DNA from: Myxococcaceae bacterium JPH2
Lineage (GTDB): Bacteria; Myxococcota; Myxococcia; Myxococcales; Myxococcaceae
Assembly: GCA_016458225.1 (NCBI GenBank)
Contig: JAEMGR010000022.1
Coordinates: forward strand, 41,495 to 105,494
DNA: 64,000 nucleotides
Reading direction: 5' to 3'
The first letter of the stretch is position 1. The number at the start of each line of letters is the position of its first letter. A model generated the notes under the pieces. That model was not told where the DNA came from and did not search any database. It saw nothing but the letters and a program-made list of their open reading frames with translations. Positions 51,680 to 58,803 of the stretch are shown in pieces. The position numbers and the translations under genes were made by a program.

Positions 51680-52021
51680 ATGAGCGCGCTGCCTCCCTGT
51701 CCGAAGTGCAACTCCGCCTACACGTACGAAGACGGCAGTCTCTACGTCTGCCCGGAGTGCGCGCATGAGTGGTCGACAGCCGCCGCCGTCGAGGTTGGAG
51801 AAGAGAAGCGCGAGGTGCGGGACGCCTACGGCAACCTGTTGCAAGACGGCGACAGCGTCACCGTCATCAAGGACTTGAAGGTCAAGGGCTCGTCGACAGT
51901 GGTCAAGGTCGGCACCAAGGTCCGAAACATCCGCCTCGTCGACGGTGACCACGACATCGACTGCAAGATCGACGGCATCGGTGCGATGGGGCTCAAGTCG
52001 GAGTTCGTGAAGAAGGCGTAG
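51680..52021 (+). CDS. PhnA-type zinc-ribbon protein (alkylphosphonate utilization operon protein family)
   Basis: A 113-aa cytoplasmic protein. The N-terminal zinc ribbon is [20 protein letters not shown] followed by CAHEW, giving four Cys in a CxxC...CxxC pattern (residues about 7-29). The C-terminal PhnA domain contains [40 protein letters not shown] and [20 protein letters not shown]. Family members are widespread orphans; the link to phosphonates is historical and weak. The start at 51680 places the zinc ribbon at once. No phosphonate genes nearby. Confidence 0.92.
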   Translation: MSALPPCPKCNSAYTYEDGSLYVCPECAHEWSTAAAVEVGEEKREVRDAYGNLLQDGDSVTVIKDLKVKGSSTVVKVGTKVRNIRLVDGDHDIDCKIDGIGAMGLKSEFVKKA

Positions 52022-52061
52022 GGCGCCGAGCCCTCTTCTTGGCGAACTCCGCGTCGCGAGC

Positions 52062-52967
52062 CTACGGCCCGGCCGTGTATGTCGTCGTCAACGTGGCGCC
52101 CGAATACGCCGAGTTCGCGCGGAGGCCGACGAAGTACTTGCCCGCGGAGGGCGCGGTCATCGTGCAGCTCTCGCTGTTGCCTCGGATGTCCGGACGACAC
52201 TGGTAGGTCGTCGTCGTCGGGGCCGACCCGAAGTTGACGTAGAGGTCCGCGTCACCCGTGCCGCCGCTGAGCGCGAACGTGACCACCGATTGGCCCGAAG
52301 CGACGTCGACCGTCCAGTAGTTGAAGTGGCCGGCGATGCTGTCCGCGATATTGACGATCGGGTTCCAGGGTGGAGGGGGAGGGGGCGGAGGGTTCACCGG
52401 AATGGGCCAGCGCCAAGGCCAGGGCCAGGGTGGGCACAGGGGCGGATCGTCGTACGTGCCGGTCAGGTTGACATTCGAGTACGCCGCATACCCGTAGAGG
52501 CCGACGTAATACGTGCCTTCACGTGGCTGCGTGACCGTGCAGGTCTCGTCGTTGCCACTGACGTTTGAGCGGACGTCGTAGGTCGTCGTCGCCGGCGGCG
52601 AGCCGAACTTGACGTAGAGGTCCGCGTCCCCCGTGCCGCCGCTGGCCTTGAACGTCACCTTCGCCTTGCCAGCGGGGACATAGAGACTCCAGCGCTGCAG
52701 GGTGCTCGCACCCCCCGAGAGCCCTGTCATCGACAGCCAGGGGTCCGGCAGCGGCCTCAATGCCGGTCCCTGCGCAAGGATCGCGGCACGTGTCGACTCG
52801 TCAACATCAAGCCTCGCTTGCGCTGCCTCCTGTGGCGCCGCGATGCCGTCAGGAGTCCCGCCGGCCTGGAGCCGACTCTCCAGGGCCGTCTGCGTCTCGG
52901 GAGTTGGGTCAATGCAGCCCAATGCCAAAACGCTGCAGACTGTGAGTGTGCGCGCTCTTCTCAGCAT
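52062..52967 (-). CDS. Lipoprotein with two pre-peptidase C-terminal (PPC) domains
   Basis: A 301-aa exported protein (lipobox LALGC, Cys at about residue 18). Two copies of a PPC beta-sandwich are present, at about 82-170 (SLYVPAGKAKVTFKASGGTG, DADLYVKFGSPPATTTYDVR) and about 215-300 (WTVDVASGQSVVTFALSGGT, DADLYVNFGSAPTTTTYQCR). A Pro/Trp-rich linker (CPPWPWPWRWPIPVNPPPPP) joins them. PPC domains normally sit at the end of secreted proteases; here no catalytic domain is attached. Probably surface exposed and adhesive or a regulator of secreted enzymes; that is inference. Confidence 0.82.
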   Translation of the reverse strand: MLRRARTLTVCSVLALGCIDPTPETQTALESRLQAGGTPDGIAAPQEAAQARLDVDESTRAAILAQGPALRPLPDPWLSMTGLSGGASTLQRWSLYVPAGKAKVTFKASGGTGDADLYVKFGSPPATTTYDVRSNVSGNDETCTVTQPREGTYYVGLYGYAAYSNVNLTGTYDDPPLCPPWPWPWRWPIPVNPPPPPPPPWNPIVNIADSIAGHFNYWTVDVASGQSVVTFALSGGTGDADLYVNFGSAPTTTTYQCRPDIRGNSESCTMTAPSAGKYFVGLRANSAYSGATLTTTYTAGP

Positions 52968-53263
52968 GGTTCCCCTCCTGCTCTGATTTGGACCCGGATG
53001 ACGCTCTCATGCGCGGCAAGAACCACAACCGCATGGAGGTCAGCGCGGCATCATGCGGCAACAGCTCCATTCCTGACCAGAGGGTGTCTGCCAATCCCTT
53101 ATGCTCAGGGGCCCAGTTGGCCCAATCCGTAGCGCTCCTTGCCGCGCAAGAGTCGATAACGCGTGGTCATTCATCGACACCGACTGAAGCGGCCAGGACC
53201 GGTCAACGCTCTCCGAGCGGACCGGTGGATGGGCCCCAGGGCCTGGCAATCGAAGTCCGTGTC

Positions 53264-53938
53264 CTACGGTGCAATGGGGCGCGAAGCTCCCATGCCCCGT
53301 TTCCGCGCTCGGGATGGCCCGAACAGATAGGCGGTCACGAGTTCGAGCGCCTCCGCCGCGATGTCATCCACCGAAAGTCCGTCGTGCGGTTCGAGCACCG
53401 CGCGATGGGTCAGCGCCTCGATGACCGTCTGCACGATGAACGCGGCCATCTGGGGCGTGCGCCCGTTCAGCACCGCGCGATGGGCCTCGAAGAACTCCAC
53501 GAACTTCTCCATCAGGATGTCGCCCGTGTGCGGACCGCTCTTGATGCGCCGACGGGGCACTTCTTCCTTGAAGACCTTGTGGAGCTTGGGGTTGACGCGA
53601 TGTGCTTCGAGCGCAGCCTGGATGACGGCCTGGAGCGTCTGGCGCGGGTCGGCGTCGTCATGCACGAAGGCCCCGTTGATGCACGTGAGCACCTCCCGCG
53701 AGTGCTGCTCGCCGAGCGCGACGACGATGGCCTCCTTGTTCGGAAAGTACTGATAGAGGGAGCCGACGCTGATTCCCGCCATCTTCGCGATGGCGATCGT
53801 GGTCGCTCTCTCGTACCCATGCTTGGTCAGAACACGAATGGCGGCATCGAGAATCGAGGCCACCATGGCCTTCGAGCGATCCTGTCGCGGCTCCTTCCTC
53901 GGGGCGAACTTCGTTCGTGAGTGGCTCGTGCGGGGCAT
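53264..53938 (-). CDS. TetR family regulator of the adjacent monooxygenase cassette
   Basis: A 224-aa repressor with a canonical N-terminal HTH (ILDAAIRVLTKHGYERATTI; IAKMAGISVGSLYQYFPNKE, about 28-68) and a TetR_C-type ligand domain. It diverges from the FAD monooxygenase gene with only about 50 bp between starts, containing inverted repeats (53949-53977). It is thus the likely repressor of the monooxygenase/methyltransferase pair and of itself, released by the enzyme's substrate. Confidence 0.88.
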   Translation of the reverse strand: MPRTSHSRTKFAPRKEPRQDRSKAMVASILDAAIRVLTKHGYERATTIAIAKMAGISVGSLYQYFPNKEAIVVALGEQHSREVLTCINGAFVHDDADPRQTLQAVIQAALEAHRVNPKLHKVFKEEVPRRRIKSGPHTGDILMEKFVEFFEAHRAVLNGRTPQMAAFIVQTVIEALTHRAVLEPHDGLSVDDIAAEALELVTAYLFGPSRARKRGMGASRPIAP

Positions 53939-53948
53939 GGTCCTGAAC

Positions 53949-53977
53949 GCGAATTGAAAATACGAATAAGAATTCGC
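53949..53977. promoter_or_regulatory. Candidate TetR operator
   Basis: GCGAATT (53949-53955) and AATTCGC (53971-53977) form a 7-bp inverted repeat with 15-bp spacing; within it ACGAAT-AAG-AATTCG makes an overlapping tighter dyad. This A/T-rich island lies between the divergent TetR and monooxygenase starts, where binding would block both promoters. Confidence 0.6.
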
Positions 53978-53989
53978 ATAGTCATCGCC

Positions 53990-55525
53990 ATGAATTCAAG
54001 TCGTACCCAGGGCCGCGAGACGAACTACGATGTGATCATCGCGGGTGCAGGTCCGGTGGGGTTGTTCCTCGCATGTGAGCTGCGGCTCGCGAAGCTCGAC
54101 GTGCTCGTGCTCGAACAGGCGGCCGATCCGAGCTCCCTCTTGAAGAAAATGCCCTTCGGACTCCGGGGGCTCTGGGGCCCGAGCATCGAGGCCCTCTATC
54201 GGCGCGGACTGTTGGACGCGTTCGCAGGGCCGCCGGTCGAGCGGGGCGGCAATCGCTTCAAGCTTCGCCGCTCCATCGCGGACACGAGCGGCCCCGCGGG
54301 TCACTTCGCGAGCATCGAGTTCGACTTCGCCCACATCGACTCGTCGCGCTGGCCGTACCGAATCCCAGGACCCGCGGACATGCAACTGGGCAGCGAAATG
54401 GGGCACATCGAGCACGTCTTCTCCGAGCGGGCTCGTGCGCTGGGGGTCGAGATCCATTTCGGACAGGGGGGCAGCGGGTTCGCGCAGTCGGAAACGGAGG
54501 TCGTCGTTCAGGCAGGCGAGCAGCGATATGTGGCGCGCTATCTCGTCGGCTGTGACGGCGGTCGCAGCACGGTTCGCAAGCACGGCGGCTTCGAGTTCGT
54601 CGGCACCGAGCCTGAGTTCACGGGCTATTCGGTTCACGTCGACCTCGCCGATCCGGCGGCGCTCCCGCTGGGCGCGCACATCACCGAGGCCGGCAGGTAT
54701 CAGCAGTGGCAGCCGGGGTTCGTCGCTGCGTTCGACTTCGACGGCGGTGCGTTCCATCGCACCCAGCCGATCTCGATCGAACACATCCAGGCGATGCTGC
54801 GGCGCGTGTCGGGGAAGGACGTGACTGTCACCGCGCTTCACGTGGCGACGACGTGGACCGATCGCTCGATGCAGGCAACCACCTACCGCAAGGGGCGGGT
54901 GCTGCTCGCGGGCGACGCCGCGCACATTCACTCGCCGCTCGGTGGACAAGGGCTGAACCTCGGAATGGGCGATGCGATGAACCTCGGCTGGAAGCTCGCG
55001 GCAACGATTCGCGGCGACGGGCCGGCGGACTTGCTCGACAGTTATACGGCCGAGCGGCACCCCGTCGGCGAGCGCATCTTGGATTGGACCCGGGCACAGG
55101 TCGCGCTGATGCGGCCGAAGTCGAGTGCCCTCCAGGCCATCGTCCGGGACCTGATGAAGACCCGCGACGGCGCGACCTACTTCGCGGAGCGGCTCTGGGG
55201 GCTCTCGCTTCGATATGACCTCGGTGAAGCGCATCCGTTGGTGGGCCGGAGCTGCCCGGACTTTGAACTCGACGACGGCACGCGGCTCGGCGCGCTGTTG
55301 CGGGATGGCCAGGGAGTGCTGCTGGACTTCGACAGGCAGCTCGAGGGTCTCGAGGGCCGCTGGGGCGAGCGCGTGCAGTACGTGGCACGCAGCGCGAAGG
55401 CGCGCCTCGGAGTCTCCGCGGTGCTCGTGCGCCCAGATGGATTCGTCGCGTGGGCGGGTGACACGACGGCGACGCCCGAAGAGGTGACGCGTGCTGCCGC
55501 ACGCTGGTTTGGCAATCCGGGCTGA
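53990..55525 (+). CDS. FAD-dependent aromatic monooxygenase (rifampicin monooxygenase-like, PheA/TfdB family)
   Basis: A 511-aa class A flavoprotein hydroxylase. FAD fingerprint DVIIAGAGPVGLFLACELRL (about 15-34), the DG motif GCDGGRSTVRKHGGFEFVG (about 186-204) and the GD motif VLLAGDAAHIHSPLGGQGLN (about 304-323) with MGDAMNLGWKLAATIRG are all in place. A C-terminal thioredoxin-like domain (about 420-511, SCPDFELDDGTRL) is typical of the PheA/TfdB/Rox group. It hydroxylates aromatic substrates with NAD(P)H and O2; some relatives inactivate rifamycins. Regulated by the divergent TetR; a methyltransferase gene follows by 3 bp, suggesting hydroxylation then methylation. Substrate unknown. Confidence 0.88.
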   Translation: MNSSRTQGRETNYDVIIAGAGPVGLFLACELRLAKLDVLVLEQAADPSSLLKKMPFGLRGLWGPSIEALYRRGLLDAFAGPPVERGGNRFKLRRSIADTSGPAGHFASIEFDFAHIDSSRWPYRIPGPADMQLGSEMGHIEHVFSERARALGVEIHFGQGGSGFAQSETEVVVQAGEQRYVARYLVGCDGGRSTVRKHGGFEFVGTEPEFTGYSVHVDLADPAALPLGAHITEAGRYQQWQPGFVAAFDFDGGAFHRTQPISIEHIQAMLRRVSGKDVTVTALHVATTWTDRSMQATTYRKGRVLLAGDAAHIHSPLGGQGLNLGMGDAMNLGWKLAATIRGDGPADLLDSYTAERHPVGERILDWTRAQVALMRPKSSALQAIVRDLMKTRDGATYFAERLWGLSLRYDLGEAHPLVGRSCPDFELDDGTRLGALLRDGQGVLLDFDRQLEGLEGRWGERVQYVARSAKARLGVSAVLVRPDGFVAWAGDTTATPEEVTRAAARWFGNPG

Positions 55526-55528
55526 CGC

Positions 55529-56104
55529 GTGCGCGAGTACGATCTGATCGCGGATTGGTATGCCTCTCACCGCACCGGCGACCTGGGCGTCCCGGAAGTG
55601 ACCGCGCTCGCGGCATCGCTTCCGACTGGAGCCTCGGTGCTCGACATCGGCTGCGGCACGGGCTTACCGCTGACGCGGGTGCTGTTGGAGCTGGGTTGCC
55701 AGGTGACGGGCGTGGATAGCTCTCGTGAGCTGGTGGCGCGATTTCAAGCGAACTTCCCCCACGTGCCAGTGCTGTGTGCCCCCATCCAGTCATGTGTGCT
55801 GCAGGAGCGGTCGTTCGACGCTGCGGTCGCGTGGGGCGTCTTGTTCCACCTGAGCCACGAAGAACAGGAGCAGGCGATCGCCCAGGTTGCGAGGGCATTG
55901 AAGTCTGGCGCCGCGTTCCTCTTCACGTCAGGCGACACCCACGGCTCCATCGATGGCGCTCCGATGAATGGCGTGCCGTTCCGCTATCACTCGTACAGCA
56001 TCGATGGGTACCGCGACCTGCTGCGCGCGTACGGGCTCACGCTGGACGCGACGCACGCGGACTCAGGCGCGAACCGCTACTTCCTGTCGCGCAAGACCAG
56101 GTAG
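55529..56104 (+). CDS. Class I SAM-dependent methyltransferase
   Basis: A 191-aa methyltransferase. SAM motif I is VLDIGCGTGLPLTRVLLELG (about 37-56), motif II VTGVDSSRELV, and FDAAVAWGVLFHLSHEEQEQ marks the following strand and helix. The GTG start lies 3 bp after the monooxygenase stop, so the two are translated as a unit. It probably methylates the product of the monooxygenase or modifies the same xenobiotic. Substrate unknown. Confidence 0.85.
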   Translation: MREYDLIADWYASHRTGDLGVPEVTALAASLPTGASVLDIGCGTGLPLTRVLLELGCQVTGVDSSRELVARFQANFPHVPVLCAPIQSCVLQERSFDAAVAWGVLFHLSHEEQEQAIAQVARALKSGAAFLFTSGDTHGSIDGAPMNGVPFRYHSYSIDGYRDLLRAYGLTLDATHADSGANRYFLSRKTR

Positions 56105-56123
56105 GAGGTACTGCGGACGTGCT

Positions 56124-56510
56124 TCAATGCCGCTTGTCGTCGCCGAACTGGACAATCAGCGCGCTCTTCTCACGGTCCTCTGGCGGGTAGATCACATCCA
56201 CGACCGTGCCGGGAACCAGGAGGTGGAGAAGCTCCGGCTTGTACAGGAACCGGTGCTGAGACAGGAGCCAGTCTTCGCCCTGTCCCTCTTCGTGCACCAG
56301 GAACGTCACGTGAGTCCTGGGCATCATGCCACGGGAACCTGGCTCGCCTGTTCTGACTTCGCGCAACGTGGCCTTCACGCGCCGGCCATGGGTGAGAATG
56401 CGCTGGTAGGCCTCACGTTGCCGCTTGTCCCTGGCGATGATCCACCACGCGTATGCCCCAGTGGACACCGCCGAGATCGACCACACCCACAGCGTTTTCT
56501 CCCAACTCAC
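56124..56510 (-). CDS. Small membrane protein (DUF3592-like)
   Basis: A 128-aa protein with one N-terminal membrane helix (TLWVWSISAVSTGAYAWWII) and a small beta domain (VKATLREVRTGEPGSRGMMP; VTFLVHEEGQGEDWLLSQHR; LVPGTVVDVIYPPEDREKSA) of the DUF3592 type. GTG 56510 is chosen: GAGGAG lies about 10 bp upstream and the membrane helix begins at once; the longer ATG form at 56600 adds 30 residues without features. Function unknown. Convergent with the methyltransferase gene. Confidence 0.7.
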   Translation of the reverse strand: MSWEKTLWVWSISAVSTGAYAWWIIARDKRQREAYQRILTHGRRVKATLREVRTGEPGSRGMMPRTHVTFLVHEEGQGEDWLLSQHRFLYKPELLHLLVPGTVVDVIYPPEDREKSALIVQFGDDKRH

Positions 56511-56643
56511 GGCTGCCCCTCTCCTCAGAATCCGCCTGGGACCTTCCCATCCACACTCTCTGTCTTGCCAGGACAAACGAAGGTCACTGTGACGTGTCAT
56601 GCCGGACTGGCAGGGCCGGGGCGGGGGGAGACCCGCCGGTCAA

Positions 56644-56658
56644 TGGAACGCCGTTCCA
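56644..56658. promoter_or_regulatory. TetR operator palindrome
   Basis: TGGAAC-GCC-GTTCCA, a perfect 6-bp inverted repeat, lies 20 bp before the truncated TetR gene. Its size and place are typical of a TetR-family autoregulatory operator. Confidence 0.65.
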
Positions 56659-56677
56659 GGTCTGTCAAGATGGGGCC

Positions 56678-56983
56678 ATGGGAACGGCGAAGCGCGGGTC
56701 GGAGCGACGTGAGGATGCGCTCTCACGCGCGCGGATCATCGAAGCGGCGGTCGAGTTGCTCGATGACGAGGGCGAGAGCGGATTGACCTTCCGTGCGCTT
56801 GCCACGCGGCTTGCTACGGGGGCAGGAGCCATCTACTGGCACATCGCGAACAAGAACGAGCTACTCGCCCACGCGTATCCATTCGTCCGGAAGCTCGCGA
56901 CCCACCTGCCCAAGCACGACGACCTCGCCGAATTCCTCGCCGGCATCGAGCCCATCCTGACTGGAATTGAGGCGTCGCGGTAA
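56678..56983 (+). CDS. Internally deleted TetR family regulator
   Basis: A 101-aa frame that keeps the TetR DNA-binding domain (IIEAAVELLDDEGESGLTFR; ALATRLATGAGAIYWHIANK, about 19-58) but then jumps to a short helix set (YPFVRKLATHLPKHDDLAEF, LAGIEPILTGIEAS) typical of the very end of a roughly 200-aa TetR protein. About 90-100 residues of ligand-binding domain seem removed in frame. It may be a relic, or a ligand-blind mini repressor. Start 56678 follows a palindromic operator. The original target gene is not evident; the next gene right is on the opposite strand. Confidence 0.7.
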   Translation: MGTAKRGSERREDALSRARIIEAAVELLDDEGESGLTFRALATRLATGAGAIYWHIANKNELLAHAYPFVRKLATHLPKHDDLAEFLAGIEPILTGIEASR

Positions 56984-57123
56984 CACATTGTCGGCATGGC
57001 CTCAACCTCACGTGTCCACGTCGCGTTCAGGCCATGCCAGGAGGGGACGGGTTCAAACTGGGGCGCGTTGAATTCCCACAAGCGATACGACACCTGCAGA
57101 TGGTGCCACGTCGGCAGATCACG

Positions 57124-58170
57124 TCACTTCGCGTCCGCCACCGGGTGAGTCATCCATTCCCGTCCATCCCCGCTCGACGCGAGCACGTGACTGCCCGCCA
57201 ACCAGAGGCGCCCCTGGCTTGTGCACAGCCGCCCAACCGCGGACAGGCTCCCCACGGAGTCCATCAGCGGAATAGGGCAGCGCTCGAATCCGGATGTGTC
57301 CACGCGGTACACCTGCTCCGAGTCCGCCACGTAGAAACAGTCCCCCCACTGCTCGGCCGTGTGGATGGGGCCTACCCTCGCGAGGACACGACAGCCTTCC
57401 GCCGTTACGGCGATGACGTCCCCACGTGTCGTGCCCGCGATGGCCTCGCCCGAGGGGAAGCAGCGGAGGAACGATACCTCGCCGCGGAGGGACGGCTGGA
57501 GGTCTCTCCAGCGCCCCTCGGCATGCATCCAGAGTCCTTGGCCTCCGGCGAAGAGGACCCGTGTCCCGTCCACACCGGAGAAGCTGTCGAGCGCGAGGAC
57601 GCGACCTGGGACCTGTCCCAATGACTGCGCCCAGGTCATGCATCCCTCGCCGCGAAAAAGTAGCCCCACCTCGGTGGGCGCATCGAGTTCGTACGATCGG
57701 CTCCCCGCGAACACGACGTCCTCACCGCTGAAGCATGCGCGAGTGCCGACGAGACCTGCGGGGACGCCCCTGTACTCGAGTGCCTCCCAGGCGCCTCCCT
57801 CGCTCGCGCGAATGGCTGCGAAGAATGCCGAGCCTCCATAGGAGAGCAGCGCTCCCAGGCGATTCTCTCCCAGGCGGCACAAGGTCTCCGCGGTGCCGGA
57901 GCCCGGGAGTCCCTCCAGCGTCCAGGTTCCCGCCGTGCACACGGCGACGTGCCGAAAGCCGTCAATCTCGAAGCGGACATCGTCGGGGTCGAAGTCGGGG
58001 TCGACGAGGGAGGTGAACGCCTCGGCGTCGTAAGTCTCGCGCCAGCTCTCGACAGGGCCCGGTCCTCCTCCGTGGTCATGGTCGGGATGGGGATGGCTGA
58101 CGAGCAGCGCCATATTGCGCGCATCCACGATGCATCCACTGTGCACGACACCCCGAAACGCGTTCTCCAC
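57124..58170 (-). CDS. Protein of unknown function, probable beta-propeller
   Basis: A 348-aa protein made of repeated short strands with Gly turns (FRHVAVCTAGTWTLEGLPGS; LGALLSYGGSAFFAAIRASE; FSGEDVVFAGSRSYELDAP; GVDGTRVLFAGGQGLWMHAE; GEAIAGTTRGDVIAVTAEGC; QGRLWLAGSHVLASSGDG). This spacing suggests a five- to seven-bladed propeller (WD40/Kelch-like). A His/Asp-rich stretch near the start (HPHPDHDHGGGPGP) is odd and may bind metal. No signal peptide. Myxobacteria have many such uncharacterised proteins. Confidence 0.6.
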   Translation of the reverse strand: MENAFRGVVHSGCIVDARNMALLVSHPHPDHDHGGGPGPVESWRETYDAEAFTSLVDPDFDPDDVRFEIDGFRHVAVCTAGTWTLEGLPGSGTAETLCRLGENRLGALLSYGGSAFFAAIRASEGGAWEALEYRGVPAGLVGTRACFSGEDVVFAGSRSYELDAPTEVGLLFRGEGCMTWAQSLGQVPGRVLALDSFSGVDGTRVLFAGGQGLWMHAEGRWRDLQPSLRGEVSFLRCFPSGEAIAGTTRGDVIAVTAEGCRVLARVGPIHTAEQWGDCFYVADSEQVYRVDTSGFERCPIPLMDSVGSLSAVGRLCTSQGRLWLAGSHVLASSGDGREWMTHPVADAK

Positions 58171-58803
58171 GGCGGTCGCCTCCCTGATTGCGATGACCCG
58201 GCCGTGCCGAATTAGCCCAGCCCCACCCGCGTCGCCAGCACTAGCAGTTCCTGCGCACCGGGCCGGTTCGGGCTCGTGTCGAAGACCACCTCTCCGCCCG
58301 GGCTCCTTGATTGCGCGACTCTGACCGAGGAATCCGCGCGTATGGCACTGGCACTGTCGAAGCCTCCAGGGTCCTACTCGTCGCCCGCGTGCGCCGAGCC
58401 AACAGATTCATCGGAGATGAGAGTGGCGGGCACACGGGGCTTCAGGGGAGAGTCGCTCATGGGTTCCTCGCGAGTCGCCGGCCCGACAGCTCGACCCCGA
58501 ACCTTACTCGAGATGGCCGGGTCTGGGGGATGGGTCGCACTGGGTACAGTCTCATTCGGCCCGGTGCGCGAGTTCCCTTCGACGGAATCTGACTTCGTGC
58601 GCGCGGACGGGATCAACGTCGAGATGGGATGTGGGCATTGTCGGCGCCGACAGCAGGCTTGCGTGACGGTGTTTGATTGGCGTTCTGCTGGAATTCGGGT
58701 GTCTGTGAAGAGATGTGGCGAGCGGGATTTAATCCCGGCGCGAGAGTGGATTTGACGCCGAGTGCTGGGTGATTCAATCATTGTCAAACTCCAGGGGGCC
58801 CGA
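58171..58803. other. Intergenic stretch with a possible small gene remnant
   Basis: No intact gene is seen. On the minus strand, 58212-58320 reads SPGGEVVFDTSPNRPGAQEL then LVLATRVGLG and a stop, looking like the true C-terminus of a lost protein; its upstream part is not recognisable. The right half (about 58580-58800) is lower in GC and probably contains the promoter of the GH5 gene. Confidence 0.35.
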
